The notes under the pieces are model-generated. The model did not search any database. It saw only the letters and a list, made by a program, of their open reading frames with translations, and was not told the origin of the DNA. Both the position numbers and the translations under genes were made by a program. 64,000 nt of DNA from Pseudoselenomonas ruminantium (GTDB lineage Bacteria; Bacillota; Negativicutes; Selenomonadales; Selenomonadaceae), in the NCBI GenBank assembly GCA_015058625.1, contig SVCA01000002.1, positions 186,001-250,000 on the forward strand. Direction: 5' to 3'. Positions 44,547-53,120 of this stretch are shown here, piece by piece. The first letter of the stretch is position 1, and each line of letters opens with the position of its first letter.

Positions 44547-44739
44547 GGCAGGCGAGGACTGGCTGACAGCAGCGTCAGGCACGGAACGTAAAGAAAATAT
44601 TTTTTATCATACGACAAAAAGGGCTGGAAAAGTCAACTGTCTGAGCACAGCGAGTTTTGACTTTTCCAGCCCTTAAATTAAAGATAAAAAATATTTTTAG
44701 TTCCGCGCCGCAGCGGATGACAGCTAGTCCCCGCCTGCC
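44547..44739. repeat. ~193-bp nested palindromic element between nagA and fic
   Basis: The outer arms GGCAGGCGAGGACT (44547-44560) and AGTCCCCGCCTGCC (44726-44739) match at 13 of 14 positions. Middle arms pair AAAATATTTTTTATC with GATAAAAAATATTTT. A perfect 16-bp inner stem GGGCTGGAAAAGTCAA / TTGACTTTTCCAGCCC lies at 44621-44636/44657-44672. The loop holds ACTGTCTGAGCACAGCGAGT, whose complement is nearly the core of the 4.2-kb element. It lies between convergent genes and may also terminate both. Confidence 0.75.
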
Positions 44740-44767
44740 GCTTATTGCTAGGTTATTAGTTAAAACC

Positions 44768-45511
44768 TTAGCTGAAATCTTTTACAAAGTGTTTGCAGTA
44801 AGCTGTGTACTTATCCTGCGCGGAGAGGCAGGTGTCGGTCAGATATCCCGGCTCACGGTAGAATTCCCGCAAGCCGCGGTAGTAAAATTGTTTGTGGTCA
44901 TTGTCGATGATGAAGGGGATGATACCGAAGGCCAGGCAGTCTTTGAAGAGCAACAGGCGTCCTACTCGTCCATTTCCATCCTGGAAGGGATGAATGGCTT
45001 CAAAGTCTACATGAAATTTGAGCAGGTCATGGAAATCATGGCTGCTTATGTTTTGATAATGCGTCAGCAGTTTCTGGATTTCTTCTGCTACATTATCGGG
45101 AGAGCAGGTTTCTTTATCGCCAATGGTATTAGGCAAACCTTTGTATTCGCCCACATTGAACCAGTCAAGGTCAGCATCGGTCGTATTGGCTTTGAGAATT
45201 TGGTGCAGGTGCTTGATAAATTTTTCATCTATAGGCTGGTCATAGTTTTTCAGGATATAGTCAAAGGCTCGGAAGTGGTTCATAGTTTCGATGATGTCAT
45301 TGCTATCGATGACTTCGTCGCCGTTGCTGAGAATCGTATGGGTGTTGAACAGGTTTATGGTATGTTCATGGCTGAGCTTGTTGCCCTCAATGCGGTTGCT
45401 GTTGTAAGCAATACTGGTCTGCGTATAATGATAAATACCATTTTTATATTTGGCAGCTTGTTCTGTTTTTAGCTGGCGAATTAAGCGTTGGACATTTTCT
45501 TTTTGACTCAT
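44768..45511 (-). CDS. Fic family protein (putative AMP transferase) with N-terminal inhibitory helix
   Basis: The 247-residue protein has the Fic catalytic loop HPFQDGNGRVGRLLLF (HPFxxGNGRxxR intact) and an upstream (S/T)xxxE(G/N) inhibitory motif, visible as SNRIEGNKLS near residue 40. This is a self-regulated class II Fic. It would AMPylate (or otherwise nucleotidylate) a protein Thr/Tyr/Ser. There is no separate antitoxin, consistent with the internal inhibitory helix. ATG 45511 has AGGAGCC upstream on the minus strand. Confidence 0.93.
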   Translation of the reverse strand: MSQKENVQRLIRQLKTEQAAKYKNGIYHYTQTSIAYNSNRIEGNKLSHEHTINLFNTHTILSNGDEVIDSNDIIETMNHFRAFDYILKNYDQPIDEKFIKHLHQILKANTTDADLDWFNVGEYKGLPNTIGDKETCSPDNVAEEIQKLLTHYQNISSHDFHDLLKFHVDFEAIHPFQDGNGRVGRLLLFKDCLAFGIIPFIIDNDHKQFYYRGLREFYREPGYLTDTCLSAQDKYTAYCKHFVKDFS

Positions 45512-45681
45512 TGCAGGCTCCTTTCAAAAAAATTATCTCTTTTATTATATCACAGTATGGGGCGGGGGATGGGAGATTATCCGGATAGTTTTGTAACGAT
45601 TGAAACAGAAAGTATTGCGCAAGTCATTTATAATGGAGACAATGGATCATGCGGTTTAGTTTGACATAAGGAGAAAGTTTG

Positions 45682-46899
45682 ATGAAGACGATAGATTTTA
45701 GCTTGATGGTGGCGGAGCTAGTGAAAGCGGAACCACAGGTGGCGGAGATTTTGAGCGGGTTGGGGCTGGGGAATTTGGTCAGCCCGGAGGCGCTAAAGGT
45801 TATGGGCAATATTATGACGATTCCCCGGGCGGCGGCGATGAAGGGCTTGGATTTAACGCAGGTAGTGGCGGCTTTTGAAGCGCAGGGCTTTCAGGTGGTC
45901 AATGGGGCGCCGATGCCGCAGGAGAATTTGACATGTCAAATGACCGGTCATTTTGACATGTCAATGGAACTGCCCGCAGGGCATCCGATAAGTCTGCTGC
46001 GGTTGGAAAATGCTGGTTTGGAGAAGGTATTGGATATTCTGCAGGGGGAGTGTGGCGGCGATAAGGAGCCGGATGCGCCGCTGGTTATTAAGGCCATGCA
46101 GGAGGTCAATGCTTTGCGCTCGCATTATGCCAAGAAGGAAGAACTCTTGATGGCGCAGCTTTATAAATACGGAGTAACGGGGCCATCGCAGGTCATGTGG
46201 AATGAGGATGATGAAATCAAGAAGGAATTGGGCGTCCTCACCCGCGCGGTCATGGAAGATGCTGATAATGTTTTGCTTTACAGAGGACGCATTGCCGCCG
46301 TGGCCAGCCGGGCACGGGGGATGATTGCCAAGGAGGAAAAGATTCTCTTTCCGCTGTGCCTGCGGTTTTATACGGCGGAGGAATGGCTGCTGATTTACCG
46401 GGATTTTGGCGAAATGGGCATGGCCTTTGTGGAAAATCCTCCGAAGTGGCAGGAAGGGGAAGAATGGGCGGCAAAAGAGCTGGCTAAGGTAAGAGAGCAG
46501 GACATTCTGGCGGGCAGGATTCAGTTGCCCACGGGGGAATTGACCGTCAAGCAGCTCAGCGCCATCTTTTCACTGCTGCCCTTGGACCTCACCTTTATCG
46601 ATGCAGAGGAAAAGCTGCGGTTCTTCATCAATGAAGGCCGTGTGTTCCCGCGGCCTTTGGCGGCACTGGGGCGTGATGTGGCCGAGTGCCACCCGCCGCA
46701 TATTGTGCCCATGGTCAGAAATCTTGTGGCCGATTTCAAGGCGAAAAAGCGTAAGTCATTAGAGGTGGCCCGCTATATCATGGGCAAGCCGATTCTCGTA
46801 AAGTACATGGCCGTGTATGATGAGGATGGCGCGTATATGGGCACCCTGGAGGCGGTGCAGGACTGCAGCCACATTCTGGAAAAATTTGCCCGCAATTAA
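45682..46899 (+). CDS. DUF438 protein (DUF1858, hemerythrin-like and PAS domains)
   Basis: The 405-residue protein has an N-terminal DUF1858-like domain (MVAELVKAEPQVAEILSGLGLG), a spacer, a hemerythrin/DUF438 helical region (HPISLLRLENAGLEKVL; EVNALRSHYAKKEELLM; RARGMIAKEEKILFP) and a C-terminal PAS domain (LLPLDLTFIDAEEKLRFFINEG ... YMAVYDEDGAYMGTLEAVQD). It probably senses O2/NO or redox through a diiron or heme site. The spacer (residues ~83-96) is encoded by three clustered TTGACNNGTCAA palindromes. ATG 45682 has AAGGAG upstream. Confidence 0.85.
   Translation: MKTIDFSLMVAELVKAEPQVAEILSGLGLGNLVSPEALKVMGNIMTIPRAAAMKGLDLTQVVAAFEAQGFQVVNGAPMPQENLTCQMTGHFDMSMELPAGHPISLLRLENAGLEKVLDILQGECGGDKEPDAPLVIKAMQEVNALRSHYAKKEELLMAQLYKYGVTGPSQVMWNEDDEIKKELGVLTRAVMEDADNVLLYRGRIAAVASRARGMIAKEEKILFPLCLRFYTAEEWLLIYRDFGEMGMAFVENPPKWQEGEEWAAKELAKVREQDILAGRIQLPTGELTVKQLSAIFSLLPLDLTFIDAEEKLRFFINEGRVFPRPLAALGRDVAECHPPHIVPMVRNLVADFKAKKRKSLEVARYIMGKPILVKYMAVYDEDGAYMGTLEAVQDCSHILEKFARN
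45928..45964. repeat. Three tandem TGAC..GTCA palindromes inside the DUF438 gene
   Basis: TTGACATGTCAA (45928-45939), TGACCGGTCA (45941-45950) and TTGACATGTCAA (45953-45964) follow one another with 1-2 bases between. The whole 37-bp stretch is itself symmetric around the central palindrome. It is translated in frame as LTCQMTGHFDMS, in the spacer between the DUF1858 and hemerythrin regions. Confidence 0.85.
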
Positions 46900-46911
46900 G
46901 TGACAGATTTC

Positions 46912-46935
46912 AGACGCTGCGTGCGGCGTCTTTTT
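46912..46935 (+). terminator. Terminator after the DUF438 gene
   Basis: AGACGC (46912-46917) pairs with GCGTCT (46926-46931) across a short GC-rich loop, followed by TTTTT. Confidence 0.7.
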
Positions 46936-46941
46936 CTTCCC

Positions 46942-46970
46942 TTGCAATTTTCAGAATATTATAGTACAAT
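46942..46970 (+). promoter_or_regulatory. Promoter of hsp20
   Basis: -35 TTGCAA (46942-46947), a 17-bp spacer and -10 TACAAT (46965-46970) lie 52 bases upstream of the hsp20 start. No CIRCE or ROSE-type element was recognised in between. Confidence 0.65.
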
Positions 46971-47022
46971 ATGACATATCGAAGCAAGGAATTATCATTC
47001 ATAATCAATAGGAGGGGTATCT

Positions 47023-47469
47023 ATGTTTAGAGCAGTACCATTTCATCTGAAAGAAAATGCTGAGCGCGGTTATGATGTTTTGGAAAAGGTTTTAAGCTAC
47101 GCAGCGGAGCAGTCCCTGAATCCTCTGGGCAAAGTCAGCGGTGCCCTGTCCTCCTTCAAGGTGGATGTGGTCGAGACAGAGGCCGCCTATGAACTCTTTG
47201 CAGAGCTGCCGGGCTTCTATAAAGAGCAGATTACCGTGTCTTATGATGATGACAATTATCTGCGCATCAAGGCTCAGCGGGCGGAAGCTGCAGATGCCAG
47301 CATCAAGTATCTGTGCCGGGAGCGCAAGAGCGGGGACTTCGAGCGCACTTTTTACATTGATTCCATTGACAAAAAGGCGGTAAACGTGGCCTTTGAGAAC
47401 GGCATCCTCCATATTGTTCTGCCCAAGCAGAAGGAAGAGGATGGCCGCACGGTGTTTGATATCGAGTGA
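47023..47469 (+). CDS. Small heat-shock protein (Hsp20/alpha-crystallin)
   Basis: The 148-residue holdase chaperone has a short N-terminal arm and the alpha-crystallin domain: VDVVETEAAYELFAELPGFYKEQITVSYDDDNYLRI, then FERTFYIDSIDKKAVNVAFENGILHIVLPKQ. The late beta strand keeps the A-x-x-x-n-G-v-L motif (AFENGILHIVL). The C-terminal IxI anchor is weak (FDIE). GGAGGGG precedes the ATG. It has its own promoter and terminator. Confidence 0.93.
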   Translation: MFRAVPFHLKENAERGYDVLEKVLSYAAEQSLNPLGKVSGALSSFKVDVVETEAAYELFAELPGFYKEQITVSYDDDNYLRIKAQRAEAADASIKYLCRERKSGDFERTFYIDSIDKKAVNVAFENGILHIVLPKQKEEDGRTVFDIE

Positions 47470-47480
47470 TAATTTAACGG

Positions 47481-47522
47481 GAGAGTCTGCCAGTGCCAGA
47501 AAAAGGATGCCAGCAGGCTCTC
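47481..47522 (+). terminator. Terminator after hsp20
   Basis: GAGAGTCTGC (47481-47490) pairs with GCAGGCTCTC (47513-47522), 9 of 10 positions, with a further TGCCAG-type fold in the loop. TTTAT follows. Confidence 0.65.
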
Positions 47523-47673
47523 TTTATGGTAGAATAAAAAGGAAATGTGAAAATATTTTTACTGTCTGCGGGAACAGGCAGGATTTTTTTAGATGGAAAG
47601 GGAATAGTACATAGAGTAAGTAGAAAAGGAATCGTCTGCGAGCAGACCAGAGGAGATTTGGGAGGGACTAACG

Positions 47674-48462
47674 ATGATGGATGAAAAGGACTGGGTGGAG
47701 TTTAAGAGAAAACTGAAAGCCAAGACCGAAATTGATTTGGACTTATACAAAGAACCCCAGATGAAGCGGCGCATTGGCAATCTGGTCACCAGAGCCAGTA
47801 TGAACTCGTATGTGGAGTATTTTGATAATGCGGCCAAGAACAAAGATGATTTTGCGGCCTTCATAGAGTATCTGACCATCAACGTATCGGAGTTTTTCCG
47901 CACGCCGGAAAAATTCGGCAAGCTGGAGACGGATGTTATTCCGGACCTGTTGAAGCGCTCGTCGAAACTCAATATCTGGAGTGCAGGCTGTTCTATCGGC
48001 GCAGAACCGTATTCGCTGGCCATCATCATGAAGGAAATGACCCCCAATGTGAAGCATCGCATCTTAGCTTCGGATTTGGATATTGAAATCCTGGCCAAGG
48101 CCAAACGCGGGGTCTATACCAAAGATGAAATCAAGGCCATGAAGCCGGAGCGGCTCAATAAGTATTTCAAGCCTGTCGAGGGCGACAAGTACGCAGTGAG
48201 TCCGGATATTAAGAACTGCATTGAATTCAAGCGCCACAATCTCTTAAAGGACCCCTTTGAAAACGGCTTTGATTTGATTCTGTGCCGCAATGTGGTTATC
48301 TATTTCACCGAAGAAGCCAAAGACCAGCTTTACGCCAACTTCTTTAAGGCGTTGAAGCCGGGCGGCATTCTCTTTGTCGGAGCTACGGAGGCTATCTTAA
48401 ACTTCCGCAAATTAGGTTATACCAGTTTCCAGCCATTCTTCTATCAGAAACCATTGACTTGA
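47674..48462 (+). CDS. cheR: Chemotaxis protein methyltransferase CheR
   Basis: The 262-residue SAM-dependent enzyme methylates glutamates of chemoreceptors. It has the helical N-terminal domain (KRRIGNLVTRASMNSYVEYF), the connecting NVSEFFRTPEKF, the SAM-binding IWSAGCSIGAEPYSLAI, and FDLILCRNVVIYFTEEAK. GGGAGG lies upstream of ATG 47674. No other che gene is adjacent; a chemoreceptor gene starts at 63577. Confidence 0.95.
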   Translation: MMDEKDWVEFKRKLKAKTEIDLDLYKEPQMKRRIGNLVTRASMNSYVEYFDNAAKNKDDFAAFIEYLTINVSEFFRTPEKFGKLETDVIPDLLKRSSKLNIWSAGCSIGAEPYSLAIIMKEMTPNVKHRILASDLDIEILAKAKRGVYTKDEIKAMKPERLNKYFKPVEGDKYAVSPDIKNCIEFKRHNLLKDPFENGFDLILCRNVVIYFTEEAKDQLYANFFKALKPGGILFVGATEAILNFRKLGYTSFQPFFYQKPLT

Positions 48463-48497
48463 GGTCAGTAAAACCAATAAAGGATCGGAGCTAAATC

Positions 48498-49475
48498 ATG
48501 TACGCGAATCAACAGATAGAACAATTGGATAGGGAAGGCATGCGGGCTCTGCAGCTGGAGCGTTTGCATAAACAGCTCAAATGGGCAGAGGAGAAGAGTT
48601 TCTTCTACCAGCAGAAATTTGCCAAGGCCGGCGTGACCGCAAAGGATATTCAAAGCCTTGAGGATATCAGGAGACTTCCTTTCCTGACCTCTAATGAACT
48701 TTATCAGATTGATTCGCTGGACATTTTAACGATGCCCTTATCCGGTATCATGCGGTTCAGCGTGATGCAGCAGGAAAATGGTGAGGTGACAAAGCTCTAC
48801 ACCAACGGTGATGTGGCTCACAATGTGGATATGATGACGCGCAGTCTGGTGGCGGCAGGTATCAATCAGACTTCTGTCGTGGCGCTGCAGGGGGATATGT
48901 CTGACAGCCGCAGCATGGACATCCAGTATGCGCTGGAAATGCTCGGTGCTACTGTAGTGGCCATGGGCACGGATTATCGGCAGTGGCTCCGCTTTATGGA
49001 GCTGGTGAGCATGGACACCATCATCAGCACGCCCCAGCTCATCATGCAGCTGATTATCCAGCTGCAGGCTACGGGAAAAAATATAGCAGATTATCCCATT
49101 ACGAGGGTCATCTGCCGCAATCAGCAGGGCCTGCAGAACGCTATGCAGAGGCATATTGCAGACAGAACCCATGCCACCGTGTACAATTTCTATGAACCGG
49201 CGGAACTCGGAACGGCCAGCATGTTGTTCCAATGTGAAGCCCATAAGGGCTATCATATTCAGGAAGATTATTTCTATCCGGAAATCGTGGCCTTCCATAG
49301 TGACCAGGTGGTAACGGAGCCCCATCAGATGGGCGAGCTCGTGGTGACGACCTTAATGGCGGAGGCTATGCCGCTCATCCGCTATCGGACAGGACAGGCC
49401 GTAATGATGGAAACGGATACATGCGACTGCGGGCGCACGCTGCATCGGGTGACCACACCATTTACCTTTATGTGA
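48498..49475 (+). CDS. Phenylacetate-CoA ligase-like protein lacking the nucleotide loop and C-terminal domain
   Basis: The 325 residues follow the PaaK/CapK adenylate-forming pattern: N-terminal LHKQLKWAEEKSFFYQQKFAKAGV and LEDIRRLPFLTSNEL, the middle MGTDYRQWLRFMELVSMDTIISTP, and the late GELVVTTLMAEAMPLIRYRTGQA. True PaaK enzymes (~430 residues) have an SSGTTGKP loop; here the position reads MQQENGEVTKLY, so ATP use is doubtful. The C-terminal ~100-residue lid is absent and the gene ends in a good terminator, so this seems a stable shortened form. It lies 35 bases after cheR. Confidence 0.75.
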   Translation: MYANQQIEQLDREGMRALQLERLHKQLKWAEEKSFFYQQKFAKAGVTAKDIQSLEDIRRLPFLTSNELYQIDSLDILTMPLSGIMRFSVMQQENGEVTKLYTNGDVAHNVDMMTRSLVAAGINQTSVVALQGDMSDSRSMDIQYALEMLGATVVAMGTDYRQWLRFMELVSMDTIISTPQLIMQLIIQLQATGKNIADYPITRVICRNQQGLQNAMQRHIADRTHATVYNFYEPAELGTASMLFQCEAHKGYHIQEDYFYPEIVAFHSDQVVTEPHQMGELVVTTLMAEAMPLIRYRTGQAVMMETDTCDCGRTLHRVTTPFTFM

Positions 49476-49483
49476 GACCTTGG

Positions 49484-49512
49484 AGCCTTCCCCAGCGGGG
49501 AAGGCTTTTTTA
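49484..49512 (+). terminator. Terminator after the PaaK-like gene
   Basis: A perfect 10-bp stem AGCCTTCCCC / GGGGAAGGCT with loop AGC is followed by TTTTTTATTTT. The stem sequence is the same as half of the GC-rich repeat at 4471. Confidence 0.92.
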
Positions 49513-49529
49513 TTTTGTGAGGAATGACA

Positions 49530-52500
49530 ATGACTGCAACTTTAGATTTTATTATCGGCCGTGCAGGAACCGGCAAGACGCATGCCTGTCTTACGGCCAT
49601 GCAGCAGGAAATGACGGAGCGGCCCTTAGGCCCCGCGCTTATTCTGCTGTTGCCGGAGCACATGACCTATAAGGCGGAACGGGAACTGGCCACCATGATG
49701 AAGGAACATGGGCAGGGCTTTTTCCGCGCCTATGTTTTTGGCTTCCGTCGCTTTGCCCGGCAGATCCTTTTGGAAACGGGCGGGGATTTGCCCCGCATCA
49801 GTGACGTGGGACGGCGCCTGCTGCTGCAAAAACTGCTGCTGCAGCATCAGAAGGACAAGGATTTGACGGTCTTTGCCCGGGCGGCACGGCAGCGGGGCTT
49901 TACGGAAACCCTGTCCGATGCCATCAAGGAAATCAAAAGCTATCGGCTGACGACGGATAAGCTGCGGCAGGCGGCAGAATTGGTTGGTACAGGGCAGGAG
50001 CGCCTTTCCGGTAAGGTGCGGGAACTCAGCACACTTGCGGATGAATTTGTTGCAGCCATGGACGGGCGCAAAAGTGATGCGGAAGACTTGATGAACATCC
50101 TGGCGGATAAGATTCCGGAAGCGGAGCTCATGCAGGGCGCCGAAGTCTGGATGGACGGTTTTGTGTTCTTCAACCCGCAGGAGATGAATGTGCTCGCAGC
50201 GATTCTTGCCAGTGCCGCCAAGGTGCATATCACATTGCCCATGATGGGCGAACAACTGCCTGCTGGGCAGGTGAATTTCCAGCTGACGGAAAATACCAGC
50301 GACACGGGACTCTTTAACCGCCCCTACCGTACGATGGAAAATATCTGCCGTATGCTGCAGGTCATGGAGTCGGGGATTAATGGATTTTGGCAGCCTGTAA
50401 CGCTGCTTACGGAAAAATATCGGACGAAAAATCCCGCACTGGGCTGGCTGGAAGAGCATCTCTTTGGGCAGACAGCAGCCTGCGAGGAAGTACCGCAGGG
50501 GCTTAGACTGGTCGAAGCGGCCAACCGCCGTATTGAGCTGGAGACGGCGGCTGCCGATATTCTGCGGCTCGTGCGGGAGGAATGTTACCGCTACCGGGAA
50601 ATCGGTGTTCTTATCCGCAATGCTGAAGATTATGACGGAATCCTGCCCTTGGTCTTTCAGGATTATGGCATTCCCTTTTTTGCGGACGGCAAGCGGCAGA
50701 GCATTCATCATCCGCTGGCGGAACTTCTGCGCTCGGGGCTGGAAGTGGTGCAGAAAGGCTGGAATTACGAAAACATCTTCCGCTGTCTGCGCACGGGCTT
50801 TTTCCCCTTGGTGCGGGATGATGTGGACAAGCTCGAAAACTACGTGCTGGAATTTGGCCTGCGGGGCCGCAAGCGTTGGCTGCAGGAAGCGGACTGGAAC
50901 TGGCATCGGCGGTACTCGTTGGATGGTGAAGAGGAAGATACCGATGCGGAAACCAAGGCGCATCTGGCGCAGATTGACGGTCTGCGGCGGCAGGCTGTGG
51001 AGGCCTTGGCCGGGTTTGACCAGTCAATCCGGCAGGCCGAAGATGTGACCGGTCAGGTCACGGCGCTCTATGACTTTTTACTGGCTCTGGAGGTGCCTGC
51101 CCATCTGGCGAAGTGGCAGGAAGTGGCCGAAGCCGAAGGCCGTTTGGCCGATGCCGCTGAACATAAGCAGATTTGGGCAGATATCATGGAATTTTTCGAC
51201 CAGCTGGTGGAAATCAGCGGCGGGGAAAAGATGAGCCTGAGCGATTTTGCCGCAGTGCTGGGGGACGGTCTCGATGCCGTGAATCTGTCCCTGATTCCGC
51301 CCGGCCTTGACTATGTGACGGTGGCTTCCTTTGACCAGAACAGTCTGGCAGGCACCCGTGCCATTTATATTCTGGGGGCGAACGCTGGTACCATGCCCCG
51401 CCGTATTGGCGAAACGGGGATGTTTACGGATGCAGACAGGCTCCATCTGGCGGAGGCTTTTGAGCAGATGGAGGCCGAGGGGAGTGGGCGGTTAAGTATT
51501 TCCCGTGGCGGACAGGAGCGCAGCTTCGGTGAGCGTTTCCTGCTCTACCGCGGTTTCAATGAATCGCGTGAGTACCTTTGGGTATCCTATGCGCTGGCGG
51601 ATGCCGAGGGGAGCGGCCTGCAGCCTGCGCCTTTAGTGGGAAAATTAAAACAGTGTTTCCCGAAGCTTAAATTACTCTCCATTCCCTTGGAGACGTTGGG
51701 CCGCCATGATATGCTGCAGCTTGCGGCCGCAGGGCCTGCGGTGTCGGGCCTTAGCAATGCCCTGCGGGGACAGCGGGACGAGGGGAAGATGGATGCTTTC
51801 TGGCAGGATGTCTACAATTGGGCGCTAAAAGAACCGGAATTACAGCGGCCGATGAAACTGGCCCTGGCCGGTTTGGCACCCAAAGCTCCCGTAGGGGAGA
51901 TTCCGGCCGAACTTGCGCAGGCCATCTTCCTGCGGGGCAAATTCCTGCGGGGCAGTGTCACCCAGTTCGAGCAGTTCCGCCGCTGTCCCTTTGCCCACTT
52001 TGCGAGCTATGGCTTGAAGCTGCAGGAACGCCATACCTATGAATTCCGGCAGATGGATTTGGGACAGCTCCTGCATGAGGTCATTCGTGAGTATGGGGAA
52101 ATGGTGGCCAAGGACTATAACCGCCGCTGGCAGGATGTGCCCGAGGAAAAGCGGGGACAGATTTGCCACGATTTGGTGGAGGAGATTGCGCCCCGTCTGC
52201 AAAGTGAAATTTTGCTGAGCCGTCCCGATTACCGCCATTACAAGCGGCGCATGGAGGCTACGGCCCTGCAGGCGGTGAATCATCTCTCTGCCTGGGCGGC
52301 CATGTCAGAGTTCCAGCCCGCCTACTTTGAGGAAGGCTTTGGCCATGCCTTTGACCGGGTACAGTTGACGCCGCTGCCCTTGGGGAATGGTTTTTCCCTG
52401 TCCCTGAAGGGGCAGATTGACCGGCTGGATGTCCATCAGGAAAATCCCTACTTCCTGATTCTCGACTATAAGACGGGACAGGCGGCCATCAATCTCTTTG

Positions 52501-53120
52501 AGGTATACTATGGACTCAAACTGCAGCTGCTGGTCTATGTGCTGGTGGGGCAGGAGCTGTTGAAACAGCAGGACAAGGAACGCCTGCCCGCCGGGATTCT
52601 CTATGCCCTGCTCCATAATCCCACCATTGCCACGGACAAGCGGATGAGCACCGAGGAAATGCAGGCGGCGATTAAGAAAAAGCTCACCATGCCGGGCTGG
52701 GTACTGGCGGATATGGATGTGCTGCGCAGCATTGACGCACAGCTGGAACACATCAAGCCGCAGACGAAAAAGGATGGGGAACTCGATGCCAAGACCATCA
52801 GCGGTCATTACGTCCGCACCCAGCAGGAATTTGAACTGCTGTTAGGTTATGTGGACTACATCCTGAAGGATACGGGCCGCGAAATTCTGTCCGGCAATAT
52901 CCGTATCAGTCCCTGCCGTTACGACAAAAAGGCGGAACGGACGGCCTGCACCTATTGCAATTACCGGATGCTCTGCGGCTTCGATACGGATATCGAGGGC
53001 TTTGCCTACAATGAGGTGGGCAATTTTGACGAGGAAGAAATGGAACGCCGGATGGCGGAAAAGATTGGAAGAGAGGATTTAGCCCATGCCATATACCAAG
53101 GACCAACAGAAAGCCATTGA
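49530..53120 (+). CDS. addB: AddB subunit of ATP-dependent helicase/nuclease AddAB
   Basis: The 1196-residue partner of AddA acts in double-strand break end resection (the Firmicute RecBCD equivalent). It has an N-terminal Walker A (IIGRAGTGKTHACL) and an inactivated SF1 helicase body. The C-terminal RecB-type nuclease has DYKTGQAA and four Fe-S cluster cysteines (FRRCPFAHFASYG and ACTYCNYRMLCG). ATG 49530 is preferred over ATG 49524, which abuts the TGAGGA RBS. Two TGAC..GTCA palindromes occur at 51016-51027 and 51046-51055. It overlaps addA by 35 bases. Confidence 0.95.
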   Translation: MTATLDFIIGRAGTGKTHACLTAMQQEMTERPLGPALILLLPEHMTYKAERELATMMKEHGQGFFRAYVFGFRRFARQILLETGGDLPRISDVGRRLLLQKLLLQHQKDKDLTVFARAARQRGFTETLSDAIKEIKSYRLTTDKLRQAAELVGTGQERLSGKVRELSTLADEFVAAMDGRKSDAEDLMNILADKIPEAELMQGAEVWMDGFVFFNPQEMNVLAAILASAAKVHITLPMMGEQLPAGQVNFQLTENTSDTGLFNRPYRTMENICRMLQVMESGINGFWQPVTLLTEKYRTKNPALGWLEEHLFGQTAACEEVPQGLRLVEAANRRIELETAAADILRLVREECYRYREIGVLIRNAEDYDGILPLVFQDYGIPFFADGKRQSIHHPLAELLRSGLEVVQKGWNYENIFRCLRTGFFPLVRDDVDKLENYVLEFGLRGRKRWLQEADWNWHRRYSLDGEEEDTDAETKAHLAQIDGLRRQAVEALAGFDQSIRQAEDVTGQVTALYDFLLALEVPAHLAKWQEVAEAEGRLADAAEHKQIWADIMEFFDQLVEISGGEKMSLSDFAAVLGDGLDAVNLSLIPPGLDYVTVASFDQNSLAGTRAIYILGANAGTMPRRIGETGMFTDADRLHLAEAFEQMEAEGSGRLSISRGGQERSFGERFLLYRGFNESREYLWVSYALADAEGSGLQPAPLVGKLKQCFPKLKLLSIPLETLGRHDMLQLAAAGPAVSGLSNALRGQRDEGKMDAFWQDVYNWALKEPELQRPMKLALAGLAPKAPVGEIPAELAQAIFLRGKFLRGSVTQFEQFRRCPFAHFASYGLKLQERHTYEFRQMDLGQLLHEVIREYGEMVAKDYNRRWQDVPEEKRGQICHDLVEEIAPRLQSEILLSRPDYRHYKRRMEATALQAVNHLSAWAAMSEFQPAYFEEGFGHAFDRVQLTPLPLGNGFSLSLKGQIDRLDVHQENPYFLILDYKTGQAAINLFEVYYGLKLQLLVYVLVGQELLKQQDKERLPAGILYALLHNPTIATDKRMSTEEMQAAIKKKLTMPGWVLADMDVLRSIDAQLEHIKPQTKKDGELDAKTISGHYVRTQQEFELLLGYVDYILKDTGREILSGNIRISPCRYDKKAERTACTYCNYRMLCGFDTDIEGFAYNEVGNFDEEEMERRMAEKIGREDLAHAIYQGPTESH

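Noticed and set aside
44657..45472. 271-codon plus-strand frame over fic
   Set aside because: It is antisense to an intact Fic gene with all catalytic residues; it starts inside the palindromic element.
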